Shown here: piece after piece, positions 52,342 to 61,348 of the stretch
How the letters are laid out: each line of letters opens with the position of its first letter
Numbering within the stretch: position 1 is the first letter of the stretch
DNA from: Actinomycetospora termitidis
GTDB taxonomy: Bacteria; Actinomycetota; Actinomycetes; Mycobacteriales; Pseudonocardiaceae
DNA length: 64,000 nucleotides
Direction of reading: 5' to 3'
Assembly (NCBI RefSeq): GCF_030286555.1
Contig: NZ_JASVWF010000008.1
Location: 62,001 to 126,000, forward strand
Position numbers and translations under genes: made by a program
The notes under the pieces: generated by a model
Database searches by the model: none
What the model was told of the DNA's origin: nothing
The model's input: the letters and a program-made list of their open reading frames with translations, nothing else

Positions 52342-55300
52342 CTCCCGCCCACGAGCGGAGGCGGGTCGCCCACGGTGCCCGGCGCCGTGACGGTCGTCCG
52401 GGCGATGTCGTAGCCGTCGGCCGCGAGGTCGTCGAGATCGGGGACCAGGACGCGACCCCACCGACGGCCGGGCTCGTCGGGCAGCCGGGTGTCGAGTTCA
52501 CGGAGGGTCGGGACGCCCGCGAAGCTGCCGCCGGGGTCCCGCCCGGTGGTGAGACCGTCCGCGCCCTGGGTCCAGCGTTCCGGGAGGAGGTCGCCGATCG
52601 GCCCGACGGCGGCGGTGCGCTCGCCGGGGATCGGGTCGTCCGGCCCCGTGGGGGCCGTGATGAACACGCCGGGGGTCTGTGCCACTCCCCCGTCCACCCG
52701 GGGCAGCGGACCGGTGCACGGCCAGGCGAGGGCCACTGCCCAGTCGACGAGCACGGGCCCCCGCCCGTCCAGCCATCGGGCGAGCGGGACGACCTCCACG
52801 ATCCGGGGCCCGGTGACGGCGACCCACCCGTTCTCGTCGGTGCGGTCGTCCACGGCCACGAGACGGACCCGGTCGGCGCCGTCGGGGACCGAGGGCGGGT
52901 CGAGAGTGACGGTGCGCCACGCGGTGCGCGGGTTCGCCCGGTCCTGGAGTCGCGCCTGCTCGGCGTCGGCGGCATAGCCGCGGTAGCCGCGGTCGGGCTC
53001 GGCGACCTCGACGACCGGGCGCGTGTCGACCACGCGATCCCCGTCGCCGAACTGCCAGCTCACCGACAGGCCGTCGACGGTCCGCCCGGCCACTCCGACG
53101 GCGAGCTCCTGCCCCCCGCGCAGCGCCGGGAGCCCGAACCAGCCGGTGGTCAGGGTGCCGACCGAGCCGTCGCCGTCGGCGCGGCTCCCCCACGTGAAGC
53201 GGCCGTCGCGGGTGTCGGGCGTCCCGTCCGACCCGTCGGTCTGACCCGGACGCACCGGCGGCGGGTCGACGGCTCCCCCGCCGGTCACGAACCCCGTCGT
53301 CGTGGCGGCCGACCCGACGACCGGCCGCAACGGCCCGTCCGCCGACTCCAGCACCTGCACCTCGTCCTGCAGCCCGCAGACCGTCGTGGGCGACGGGTCC
53401 CCGAGTGCGGCCCGGTTCTGGGCCGCGAGCGAGTACCCGGGCCGGTCCCCCGCCGTCCGGAAGGCCGAGACCAGCAGCACCGCCGAGGTGAGCGCGACCG
53501 CCAGCGCGACGACCACCGGGACGCCCGGCGCCGCGCCGAGCACCGCCCCCCGCCGATCGGAGCCGAGCCGCCACCGCGCGAGCACGACGACGGCCGCAGC
53601 CGACAGCGCCACGACGACCCAGGGCAGCGGGGAGTCGAACGGATGCTGCGGACCGCTCGCACCGGGGACGCCGAAGCCCGAGTAGCCCCACCACGCGTTC
53701 GGTCCGGAGAACGCGAACGCCGCGGCCAGCACGAGGCCCACGGTGGTGACTCCGCTGACGCCCGCGACCACAGGGTCGCGGGCCCGCATCGCCCGCCGGA
53801 GCGCGACGACGGTGACGACGAGCCCGATCGCGCCGAAGCCCGCGAGCGCCCCGAAGTGGTGCGACCACTTCGACGGAGTCACGGCCAGCAGGGCGAACCC
53901 CGACGGAGCGAGTCCCAGCAGCAGCACCGACTCGAGGCCCACGAGCGCGTCCGGTCGCCGGCCGCGGGCGAGGAGCACCAGGCCGGTCACCGCGAGGAGC
54001 AGCCCGAGCAGCACCGGCACCCGCTTCGCCGCCGCTCCCCACGAGTCGTCCCCGAACAGGTACCCGTAGCGCAGCCACTCGGCGTACCAGGGTTGATTCG
54101 GTCCGAGCTGCTGGTGGATGTCGGTCGCGACCAGGAAGCCGTGCCACGACTGCCGGTCGAAGACGACGGTGACCGCCACGGCGGCGACGCCGGCGATCGC
54201 CGCCAGGTGCGCGACGGGCAGGACCGCCCGCGTGCTCCGGGCAGCGCGACCGAACTCCCGGGGCCCCCCTTCCCCGCACACCGCCCGGACCACACGGACC
54301 GGGCAGAGCAGGAACGGAGCGGCGGCGAGCAGGCCGGACGGGGCGACCGTGACCGTGAGGCCCGCGACGAGCGCAGCGACCGCGAGGAGCGCGGCGGGAT
54401 GGGACACCCGTCCCCCGCCGGTCCCCGGTCGCACGGCGCGGAGCACCAGGGCGACGACGGTCGTGGTCCCGAGCGCGACCAGCGGCTCGGGTCGGGCGCC
54501 GAGGTCGAAGGGCAGCCACCACACCAGCAGGGCGAGCGCGGCGAGGCAGCGGACCGCGACGGAGCGCCCCGCCGGACCGAGGGCCGGGCCCAGCACTCCG
54601 CGGGTCACGACGAACCAGAGAGCCAGGCCCGCGAGCACGCTGGGCGTGCGGAGGGCGACCGGCGAGAGCCCGTCGTCGAGGAACGCCGCGAGCCACCGCT
54701 GGCCCGACGAGAACGGCACCTCCGACGCGTCGAACCACCGGTAGTAGTTGCCCACGTCGCCCGCACCGGCCTGGCGTGCGATGACCGCGGCGAACCCGTC
54801 GTCGTCGGTCATCGGCCCGACGACCGACCACCAGGCCAGGGTCACCGCGACCACGACGTCGATGACGTACCGGGCCGGCGCCGCCGTGGGACGCACCTGC
54901 TCGCGCGCGGCGCGCCGCCACCGCCGCGCCCGGGTCCGGAGGATCGCGAGCCCCCGAGGGCCCGCGAGCTCCGCCACGGCTCGGACCGGCGCCTCGGACG
55001 GGGTCAGCAGGCGCGCGAGGACCACCGACAGGAGCGCGATCGAAGCGAGCTGGTGCTGGGTGGTGACGAGCCCGGCCTTCTGCGGGGTCGGGGCGTTGTC
55101 GAACCAGGCCGGGGTCCGCGCCGTCAGCGAGAGGCCGGACGCGTCGGCGCCGCGGAGGTCGGTGGTCGCCGCGACGACCTCGGGGACCGCGAGGCCGGGC
55201 ACGGTCACGGCGGGCGGTCCGTCCGCGGCGCCCACGGAGACGGCCAGCCCTGCGGCATCGGCCCGGATCGTCAGGCCGCAGTCGCTCCCGGGAACGTCCA

Positions 55301-55805
55301 CCGGGACCCGCCGTCCGGACGCGAGGACCTCGATCGCCTCCCGGTCCGACGCGCTCGGCGCGGCCCGGACGGAGAGCCCCTCCGCCGGTCCGCCCACGAC
55401 GGTCGCCAGGACCGTCGTCGCCTCCGAGCGGGCGCGGGCCGCCGTGATCGCCCGGCAGGGCACCACGACCTCGAGGGTGGCGGGTCGGTAGGGGACGAGG
55501 AGGAGCGTGGTGGGCTCCGGCGCCGCACCCGCCCGTGGCCACGAGACGGTCGAGGTGGACGACTCGACGGGTGCCGCGGGGACGAGCGCGGCCAGCACCA
55601 CGGCTGCCACCCCGGCGACCAGCGCGACGAGGACGACGGCCAGCCGCGCGACCCGACGGGCCCGACCGCGCGCACCCGCCGGCCGGTCGATCTCCCGGAC
55701 GTCGGGATGGTCAGGGGCGTCGGGCGGCACCGACCGGGGGATCGCCTGGGTCGGCTCGGTCGTGGCCAGGGGACGCTCCCGGGAATCGACGTCGGACGAC
55801 GACAT
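52338..55805 (-). CDS. Emb-type arabinosyltransferase
   Basis: A GT-C fold membrane glycosyltransferase of 1155 aa that adds arabinofuranose from decaprenyl-phosphoarabinose to arabinogalactan or lipoarabinomannan. It has a cytoplasmic Pro-rich tail, a first membrane segment near residue 55, and a periplasmic domain. The GT-C catalytic Asp pair is in VVGPMTDDDGFAAVIARQAG, after which come many membrane helices (e.g. VALTSAVLLVSA), and the C-terminal carbohydrate-binding domain (WFGLPALRGG, GWVAVTGPRIVEVVPLARWL). It is close to EmbA/B/C; a single copy is present here. ATG at 55805. Confidence 0.9.
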   Translation of the reverse strand: MSSSDVDSRERPLATTEPTQAIPRSVPPDAPDHPDVREIDRPAGARGRARRVARLAVVLVALVAGVAAVVLAALVPAAPVESSTSTVSWPRAGAAPEPTTLLLVPYRPATLEVVVPCRAITAARARSEATTVLATVVGGPAEGLSVRAAPSASDREAIEVLASGRRVPVDVPGSDCGLTIRADAAGLAVSVGAADGPPAVTVPGLAVPEVVAATTDLRGADASGLSLTARTPAWFDNAPTPQKAGLVTTQHQLASIALLSVVLARLLTPSEAPVRAVAELAGPRGLAILRTRARRWRRAAREQVRPTAAPARYVIDVVVAVTLAWWSVVGPMTDDDGFAAVIARQAGAGDVGNYYRWFDASEVPFSSGQRWLAAFLDDGLSPVALRTPSVLAGLALWFVVTRGVLGPALGPAGRSVAVRCLAALALLVWWLPFDLGARPEPLVALGTTTVVALVLRAVRPGTGGGRVSHPAALLAVAALVAGLTVTVAPSGLLAAAPFLLCPVRVVRAVCGEGGPREFGRAARSTRAVLPVAHLAAIAGVAAVAVTVVFDRQSWHGFLVATDIHQQLGPNQPWYAEWLRYGYLFGDDSWGAAAKRVPVLLGLLLAVTGLVLLARGRRPDALVGLESVLLLGLAPSGFALLAVTPSKWSHHFGALAGFGAIGLVVTVVALRRAMRARDPVVAGVSGVTTVGLVLAAAFAFSGPNAWWGYSGFGVPGASGPQHPFDSPLPWVVVALSAAAVVVLARWRLGSDRRGAVLGAAPGVPVVVALAVALTSAVLLVSAFRTAGDRPGYSLAAQNRAALGDPSPTTVCGLQDEVQVLESADGPLRPVVGSAATTTGFVTGGGAVDPPPVRPGQTDGSDGTPDTRDGRFTWGSRADGDGSVGTLTTGWFGLPALRGGQELAVGVAGRTVDGLSVSWQFGDGDRVVDTRPVVEVAEPDRGYRGYAADAEQARLQDRANPRTAWRTVTLDPPSVPDGADRVRLVAVDDRTDENGWVAVTGPRIVEVVPLARWLDGRGPVLVDWAVALAWPCTGPLPRVDGGVAQTPGVFITAPTGPDDPIPGERTAAVGPIGDLLPERWTQGADGLTTGRDPGGSFAGVPTLRELDTRLPDEPGRRWGRVLVPDLDDLAADGYDIARTTVTAPGTVGDPPPLVGGS

Positions 55806-55975
55806 TCGTCTCGACCGCCGCCACGGTTCGACGTCACCGCGGAGACGCCGGAATTCCTCGCCGAATGTGTGTTCCGCGTGTGTCGCACCAAAATCGTTCC
55901 GAACCCCTGAACCGCGGGCTGCGGAGGTCGGGTGATTCCGGCGGAGTGGCCGGATGAATTCCGAGGGAGAAACTC

Positions 55976-56788
55976 ATGAAGCTGCGGACCATCGCCCTGG
56001 CCGGTGTCACCGCGCTGACCCTGACCGGGCTCGGCTCGGGGCTCGCCCTGGCACAGTCCGGCCCGCCCCCGGTCGCGTCCATCCCGAGCCTGACCGGGAA
56101 GAGCACGTCGGTGAAGCTGGACAGCGGGTTCACCGACGCCCTGTCGTCCCTGCAGGTGACGCCCGCACCGACGGGTTCGGCGACCGTCGAGGACGGCACC
56201 GCGTCGTTCCCGATCACGGGCGGAAACGTCACGGTGTACAAGCCGGGCGAGGTCACCCCGTACGTCCAGGGGATGATCATGCACGACGGGTCGGGCCTGT
56301 CCCTGACCAAGGGCGACACGAAGGTCACCCTCGAGGACTTCGTGATCGACCCGGGCCAGCCCGCCACGCTCAAGGGCAAGGTCTCCGCGAACGGCGCCAC
56401 CGTGGCCGACTCGGTCACCCTGTTCGACCTGGACGGCTCGACCCTGAAGCCGATCACCACGGACGCCTCCGCCGGCACGGCCACGCTGACCGGCACGACC
56501 GTCAAGCTCTCGACCGACGCCGCGGACGCCCTGAACAAGGCGTTCTCCACCGACGCCCTCAAGGGCGGGACCACCGTCGGGATCGCGACGATCGTGGTGA
56601 ACCTGCCGGGGTCCGACGGCGGCTCCGGCATGCCGGGCGCCATGCCGAAGGGTGGCGCCGAGACCGGTGGCGGCAGCACCGCGACCGGCGGTGTCGACAC
56701 CACGCTGATCGCCGGCGGCGTGCTCGCCCTGGCAGTGGCCGGGGGCGCCCTCGTGGTCGTCCGGCGTCGCGCCGGTACCCGTAGCTGA
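55976..56788 (+). CDS. Secreted surface protein with C-terminal anchor, likely sortase substrate
   Basis: A 270-aa exported protein: Sec signal (MKLRTIALAGVTALTLTGLGSG...ALA-QS), a mature region with beta-rich repeats (GTASFPITGGNVTVY, HDGSGLSLTKGDTKVTLEDFVIDPG, reminiscent of HtaA-like domains), a Gly/Thr-rich spacer, and a membrane anchor LIAGGVLALAVAGGALVVV followed by RRRAGTRS. There is no LPxTG; a GGxxTGG stretch may be the recognition site. The sortase gene follows 60 bases later. GAGGGAG ribosome-binding site. Confidence 0.7.
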   Translation: MKLRTIALAGVTALTLTGLGSGLALAQSGPPPVASIPSLTGKSTSVKLDSGFTDALSSLQVTPAPTGSATVEDGTASFPITGGNVTVYKPGEVTPYVQGMIMHDGSGLSLTKGDTKVTLEDFVIDPGQPATLKGKVSANGATVADSVTLFDLDGSTLKPITTDASAGTATLTGTTVKLSTDAADALNKAFSTDALKGGTTVGIATIVVNLPGSDGGSGMPGAMPKGGAETGGGSTATGGVDTTLIAGGVLALAVAGGALVVVRRRAGTRS

Positions 56789-56797
56789 TCCCTTCCC

Positions 56798-56828
56798 GAC
56801 GACGGGTGCCCCCGGGGCACCCGTCGTC
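56798..56828 (+). terminator. Terminator between surface-protein and sortase genes
   Basis: A perfect 14-bp stem (GACGACGGGTGCCC) with a 3-base loop lies 9 bases after the stop codon. It shares the TTCCCGACGACGGGT arm with the terminator at 11845-11881. It should lower sortase expression relative to its substrate. Confidence 0.75.
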
Positions 56829-56849
56829 CGCCTCCGGAAGGAGCACACC

Positions 56850-57521
56850 GTGGCCACTCGCGCGCGTGCCCGGGCCGCCCTCGTCGCCCTGGTCGCCCTG
56901 GTCGCTGCGACCGGCGTGGTCCTGGTGGTCCTCGGCCTGACGGCTGGACCCCGAACGGCGGCGCCGGTGGCCGCAGCAGACGTACGCCCGCCGGTCTCCG
57001 TCCCGGCGACCCCGACCCCGGGAGCGCCCCCTCTGCCGGCGTCTCCACCGGTCCGGATCTCGATCCCCGCGATCGGCGTGGAGTCCGTGGTGAACCCGAG
57101 CGGGCTGAATCCGGACGGCACGCTCGAGGTGCCGGCGCCGGGGCCCCGCTACGACCAGGCGTCCTGGTACACCGGCTCCGCGTCACCCGGGCGGGACGGC
57201 CCGTCGGTGATCCTGGGCCACATCGATTCGGCCCGGAACGGGCCCTCGGTGTTCTACCGACTCGGGCAGCTACAGCCGCTCGACGAATTCACCGTGACCC
57301 GCGCCGACGGTGTGGCACTCGTCTTCCGTGTCAATTCTGTACAGCAGTATCCGAAGGACGCATTCCCGAGCCGGCAGGTCTACGGACCCACCCCGCGTCC
57401 GGAGATGCGACTGATCACGTGCGGTGGACCGTTCGACGACAGTGCCCGGTCCTATCGCGACAACACGGTCGTGTACGCGAGCCCGATCGGTGCGCCGCCT
57501 CCCACCGGACCGGCACCATGA
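56850..57521 (+). CDS. Class F-type sortase
   Basis: A 223-aa transpeptidase that attaches proteins to the wall. An N-terminal membrane anchor (ALVALVALVAATGVVLVVLGL) is followed by a Pro-rich linker and the sortase barrel. Catalytic His is in VILGHIDSARNG, Cys in MRLITCGG and Arg in SYRDNTVVYA. Lack of other class features and the TCGG motif indicate class F/E of actinobacteria. GTG start at 56850. Its partner is most likely the preceding surface protein. Confidence 0.88.
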   Translation: MATRARARAALVALVALVAATGVVLVVLGLTAGPRTAAPVAAADVRPPVSVPATPTPGAPPLPASPPVRISIPAIGVESVVNPSGLNPDGTLEVPAPGPRYDQASWYTGSASPGRDGPSVILGHIDSARNGPSVFYRLGQLQPLDEFTVTRADGVALVFRVNSVQQYPKDAFPSRQVYGPTPRPEMRLITCGGPFDDSARSYRDNTVVYASPIGAPPPTGPAP

Positions 57522-57566
57522 CGCCGTGGGCACCTCCGACCGGTGCCGCCGAGCCCTGCCCCCTCC

Positions 57567-58154
57567 CTACGGCGACTCGACGGCCTCCTGCACCAGCGCC
57601 CGGGCCGCTCGCCGCGCCGCCGGGACGGCGTCCGGATCCTGGCCGGCGGACAGCACGACGAACGCACCCTCGTGCAGGAGCAGCAACGTCGCGGCCCGCG
57701 CCGACGCGTCCGGCACGCTCCCGTCGGCGAGGATCCACTCGAAGCGCTCCCGCAACCACCGTTTCTCCTCGCGGACCAGCCTGCGGGCCGGGTGGTCGGG
57801 GTCCGGGATCTCGGCGGTGGCGTTGACGAAGGAGCAGCCGCGTCCGCTGTCGGCCGTCCACTGCGCCAGGACCTCGAAGACGGCGTCCACGCGGGAGAGC
57901 GGGTCGGACGGAGCCGCGTCCAGGGCGGCGTCGAGGCGATCGCGCCAGCGACGGTCGCGTTCGGCGAGGTAGGCGAGGACGAGGGCGTCCTTGGACCCGA
58001 ACCGGTCGTAGAGCGTGCGCTTGGTGACGCCGGACTCGGCGGCGATCGTGTCGACGCCGACCGCGTGGATGCCGCGCTCGTAGAACAGGGTGGCGGCCAC
58101 GTCGAGGATGCGTCGGGCGCCGGGGGTCAGCGTCACCTCGTCCTTCGTCGGCAC
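57567..58154 (-). CDS. TetR-family regulator
   Basis: A 195-aa repressor-type regulator. The helix-turn-helix is near residues 12-57 (ILDVAATLFYERGIHAVGVDTIAAESGVTKRTLYDRFGSKDAL). A Cys-containing loop (DSGRGCSFVNATAEI) is typical of the TetR group with C-terminal domain TetR_C_6. GTG at 58154 with GGAGG five bases in front. It is divergent from an MDR dehydrogenase; two matching operator sites lie in between. Confidence 0.88.
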   Translation of the reverse strand: MPTKDEVTLTPGARRILDVAATLFYERGIHAVGVDTIAAESGVTKRTLYDRFGSKDALVLAYLAERDRRWRDRLDAALDAAPSDPLSRVDAVFEVLAQWTADSGRGCSFVNATAEIPDPDHPARRLVREEKRWLRERFEWILADGSVPDASARAATLLLLHEGAFVVLSAGQDPDAVPAARRAARALVQEAVESP

Positions 58155-58164
58155 GGCCACCTCC

Positions 58165-58180
58165 TTCACAGACCTGTGTA
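58165..58180. promoter_or_regulatory. TetR operator, site 1
   Basis: TTCACAGACCTGTGTA, near-palindromic (CACAG-AC-CTGTG), just upstream of the TetR gene start. It matches site 2 at 14 of 16 bases; start-to-start distance is 35 bp, roughly three helical turns. Confidence 0.7.
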
Positions 58181-58199
58181 CTCTAGTGCCGGTGCGAGG

Positions 58200-58215
58200 T
58201 TCACCGACCTGTGAA
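58200..58215. promoter_or_regulatory. TetR operator, site 2
   Basis: TTCACCGACCTGTGAA, with outer TTCAC/GTGAA arms, 13 bases ahead of the MDR dehydrogenase ATG. Together with site 1 it would let one repressor shut both divergent genes. Confidence 0.7.
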
Positions 58216-58227
58216 GGGAGTCGCGCG

Positions 58228-59286
58228 ATGCAGGCAGCGGTGCTGACCGGGTTCGGCGGGCCGGAGGTCCTCCGGGTGCGCGAGGTCGCGAAGCCGGCTC
58301 CCGGGCGCGGCGAGGTCCTCGTCGAGGTCCGCGCCGCCGCGATGAACAACACCGACCTCTGGACCCGTCAGGGTGCCTACGGCCTGCCCGGCCGCCCCGA
58401 GGCCCTCGCCGGATGGCGCGGCCCGATCGCCTTCCCGCGGATCCAGGGCGGCGACATCGCCGGCGTCGTCCGGGAGGTCGGCGACGGGGTCGATCCCGCG
58501 TGGCGCGGACGGCGGGTCCTGGTGGACCCGGCGCTGTACGACGGTCCGTCCGACGACGCCCGCCCGGTCGGCCTGCTGGGGAGCGAGGCCGACGGCGGGT
58601 TCGCCGAGGCCGTGGTCGTCGGCGCGGAGCGCGTGCACGACATGAGCGACTCCCCGCTGAGCGACGAGGCCCTCGCGTGCCTGCCGATCGCCTACGGCAC
58701 GGCGACCGGCATGCTCGAACGCGGCCGGATCGGCGCCGGCGAGACGGTGCTGGTCACCGGCGCGTCGGGCGGCGTCGGGCTCGCGCTGGTCCAGCTCGCC
58801 GCCGCGCGCGACGCCCACGTGGTCGCGCTGACCACGCCCGACAAGGCCGCCGCGGTCCGCGAGGCGGGAGCGGCCGCGACGGTGGACCGGCGCCGCGATG
58901 CGGACGACCTCGCGGCCGCTCTCGCCGAGGTCGCCCCTGGCGGGTTCGACGCCGTGGCCGACGTCGTGGGCGGCGCGGTCCTCCCGGCGGTGCTGCCGCT
59001 CGTCCGCGACGACGGACGGTGGGTGATCGCCGGGGCGATGGCCGGCCCGGTCGTCGAGTTCGACCTGCGACGGCTCTACCTGCACAACGTGGCGCTCATC
59101 GGGTCGTCCATGCACACCCCGGCGCACTTCGCCCGGCTCGCCGCCGACGCCGTCGCCGGGCGCATCGCGCCGCGGATCGCCGCCCGGTACGCCCTCGCCG
59201 ACATCCACGCCGCACAGGAGGAGTTCGCGCGATCCGCCCACGTGGGCAAGATCGTCGTCGTGCCGGGCAGCGACCCGACGTCCTGA
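58228..59286 (+). CDS. Quinone-oxidoreductase-like MDR dehydrogenase
   Basis: A 352-aa NAD(P)-dependent MDR family protein of the quinone reductase/zeta-crystallin type (no zinc ligand set). It has MQAAVLTGFGGPEVLRV, AAAMNNTDLWTRQGAYG and the cofactor motif VLVTGASGGVGLALVQLAAARDAHVVAL. It is controlled by the divergent TetR, which suggests a role in detoxifying an electrophile or quinone that is also the TetR ligand. Tandem repeats lie directly downstream. Confidence 0.85.
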   Translation: MQAAVLTGFGGPEVLRVREVAKPAPGRGEVLVEVRAAAMNNTDLWTRQGAYGLPGRPEALAGWRGPIAFPRIQGGDIAGVVREVGDGVDPAWRGRRVLVDPALYDGPSDDARPVGLLGSEADGGFAEAVVVGAERVHDMSDSPLSDEALACLPIAYGTATGMLERGRIGAGETVLVTGASGGVGLALVQLAAARDAHVVALTTPDKAAAVREAGAAATVDRRRDADDLAAALAEVAPGGFDAVADVVGGAVLPAVLPLVRDDGRWVIAGAMAGPVVEFDLRRLYLHNVALIGSSMHTPAHFARLAADAVAGRIAPRIAARYALADIHAAQEEFARSAHVGKIVVVPGSDPTS

Positions 59287-59316
59287 GGGCGACGGGGAGC
59301 GACGCCCTCGACCGTG

Positions 59317-59576
59317 TGCGTCGCGCACACGGTCGGGGAGGTCGGCGTACCGCCGGCGTGGCGTTGCGTCGCGCACACGGTCGGGGAGGTCGACGTACCG
59401 CCGGCGTGGCGTTGCGTCGCGCACACGGTCGGGGAGGTCGGCCTACCGCCAGTGTGGCGTTGCGTCGCGCAACGGGAGTACCGGGGAGTGCGGCCTGCTC
59501 CGGCCGTGTGCGTCGCGCAACGGGAGTACCGAGGAGTGCGGCCTGCTCCGGCCGTGTGCGCGGCGCAACGGCGACG
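59317..59576. repeat. 48-bp tandem repeat array with two variant types
   Basis: Five units of exactly 48 bp and a partial sixth lie at 59317, 59365, 59413 (type A), 59461 and 59509 (type B), then 59557. All begin TGCGTCGCGC but types A and B differ in the remainder. The start of each unit forms a small hairpin with the end of the previous one; in some positions the arms match perfectly (CGTTGCG-TCG-CGCAACG at type B unit 1; CCGTGTGCG-TCG-CGCACACGG at unit 1). Because 48 is a multiple of 3 several frames stay open, but none looks like a protein gene. It fills the 346-bp gap between convergent genes. Confidence 0.88.
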
Positions 59577-59632
59577 TGGAGTTCAACGCGGCGGCGCCGA
59601 GGACTCCATGACGCGGACGGCTCCTGGGCCAC

Positions 59633-61231
59633 TCAATCCGCGGTCGTGCGCTCGAGGCGGTGGACACCGAGCGACTCGGCGAGCGGTCCGACGTCCAGGT
59701 CGTGGGACAACCGGGCCACATAGCCGTCGGGACGCACGAGGACGAAGCCGTAATCGCCCAGTCCGTAGCGCCGGGCGAATGCCCCGGCGGTGTCGATCAC
59801 GGCATCGGGCGGGGCATCCGTCAACGAGCTCCGGACGGGGACGACCGCGCCCAGGGCACCGAGCACGTCGCGGAAGTGGTCGAGGTCGCTCTCCTCGGCC
59901 CCGACGACCAGCAGGAGATGGCCGGGCCGACGGAGCAGGACGTCGAGGTGGGTCGGGTCGCCGTCGGCGGTGCGCAGATCGGCGACGTCCGGGGCGTGGT
60001 CGCCGGCCACGGGCGGCGATCCGGCACCGGGCCGCCCACCGCCGATCCGGTAGCTGACGGTCGTCTCGGTCATGTCGGCCATGAGGCGGCCGCCCAGGCC
60101 GGGGAGGTGCCCGAGCAGGCGCAGACCGAGGTCGCGGAGGTGCGCGCCGATCCCGTCGGCGGCGAGCAGGTCGTTCAGCCGGCTGGTCTGGGCGACGACG
60201 GCGGCACCGACGGGGTGCCGTTCGGCGTCGTAGGTGTCCAGCAGGTCGTCGTGGGCCCGGCCGGTGCTGACCAGGGCCAGCTTCCACGCCAGGTCGACCG
60301 CGTCCTGGATCCCGGTGTTCATGCCCTGACCCGCGGCGGGAGGGTGGATGTGGGCGGCGTCGCCCGCCAGGAGGACCCGCCCGTGGCGGTAGCGGGCGAC
60401 CTGGGCGTGGTGGCTCTCGAAGTAGGTGAGCCAGTGCGCGGTGCCCAACCGCCAGTGCCCGCCCATCTGCTCGTCGACCAGGCGCTGGACCTCCCCGACC
60501 GTCGGGGTGGCCCCGGGCCCGGGGCGCGGGACCCGCGCCGCGATCTTGGCGCGGCCGCCGGCGAGCGGGAACACGCCGCCGCCGCCCCGGGGGTCGACGA
60601 ACAGGCGCAGGGCCGTCGGCGGGAGCTCGGTCTCCACGTCCACGTCGGCGAGCACGGAGCACTCTCCCTCGAACTCGCCCTCCAGGCGCACGCCGACCGC
60701 GGCGCGGACCGCGCTGTGGCCCCCGTCCGCGCCGACGACCCAGCCGTAGCGCCGCCGCTCCCGCCCCTCCGGCGTCGCGAGGGTGACGGTGACGCCGTCG
60801 TCGTCCTGGTCCAGGCCCTCGCATCGCGTGCCGTACTCGACGACGACCCCGCGCTCGGCGACGACCTCGCGCAACGCCGTCTCCGTGTCGACCTGCGGCA
60901 CGTCGAGGATGCGACGGAACCGCGAGTCCACGTCGTCGGTGGTCAGCCGCACGCGCGGCCGGGCCTCCCCGCGGACATGGAACTCCACCGCGGTGATCTC
61001 CTGCGCCCGGTCCACGATCCGGTCGAGGACACCCATCGCCGAGAGGTGTTCCTGGGTGCGCGGGTGCACCGTGATCGCACGGAACTCCCCCGACGGACCG
61101 TCCAGCGCGTCGACGAGCCGGACCCTCGCGCCCTGACGGGCGAGTTCGGCGGCGGCGGTCAGGCCGACCGGCCCGGCTCCGACGACGAGGACGGTCGTGG
61201 GCTCCGAGATGGGCTCCGAGGTGGGCTCCAT
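59633..61231 (-). CDS. FAD-dependent aromatic hydroxylase (PheA/TfdB/RdmE type)
   Basis: A 532-aa flavoprotein monooxygenase. FAD motif 1 is VLVVGAGPVGLTAAAELARQGARV, the DG motif is VVGADGGHSAVRAAVG and the GD motif is VLLAGDAAHIHPPAAGQGMNTGIQDA. The C-terminal ~150 residues form a thioredoxin-like domain as in phenol hydroxylase. Likely hydroxylates an aromatic ring with NADPH and O2. ATG at 61231 is chosen; the frame is open far upstream. It is divergent from the AfsR-like regulator, a common regulator-target arrangement. Confidence 0.88.
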   Translation of the reverse strand: MEPTSEPISEPTTVLVVGAGPVGLTAAAELARQGARVRLVDALDGPSGEFRAITVHPRTQEHLSAMGVLDRIVDRAQEITAVEFHVRGEARPRVRLTTDDVDSRFRRILDVPQVDTETALREVVAERGVVVEYGTRCEGLDQDDDGVTVTLATPEGRERRRYGWVVGADGGHSAVRAAVGVRLEGEFEGECSVLADVDVETELPPTALRLFVDPRGGGGVFPLAGGRAKIAARVPRPGPGATPTVGEVQRLVDEQMGGHWRLGTAHWLTYFESHHAQVARYRHGRVLLAGDAAHIHPPAAGQGMNTGIQDAVDLAWKLALVSTGRAHDDLLDTYDAERHPVGAAVVAQTSRLNDLLAADGIGAHLRDLGLRLLGHLPGLGGRLMADMTETTVSYRIGGGRPGAGSPPVAGDHAPDVADLRTADGDPTHLDVLLRRPGHLLLVVGAEESDLDHFRDVLGALGAVVPVRSSLTDAPPDAVIDTAGAFARRYGLGDYGFVLVRPDGYVARLSHDLDVGPLAESLGVHRLERTTAD

Positions 61232-61348
61232 GGTCTGCTCGCTTCCCGTGGGCGGCCCGGGTCCGGCCGCGGCGGCACGACGGTCGCGTCGACCGGTCCA
61301 TCGCCGCTCCAAGCCCGCGCCAACGCCGGGGTGCGGCACGATGGGGTG

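Noticed and set aside
51924..55910. Plus-strand open frame of 1328 codons
   Set aside because: It is antisense to the well-supported Emb arabinosyltransferase and shows the Arg/Asp/Gly-rich make-up of a high-GC shadow frame.
59317..59576. CRISPR array
   Set aside because: Units are contiguous with no unique spacers and there are no cas genes.
59314..60057. Plus-strand open frame of 247 codons through the 48-bp repeats (16-residue repeats starting CVAHTVGEV)
   Set aside because: It runs on into the antisense of the FAD hydroxylase, has no ribosome-binding site, and is open only because the unit length is a multiple of 3; other frames and the opposite strand are open too.
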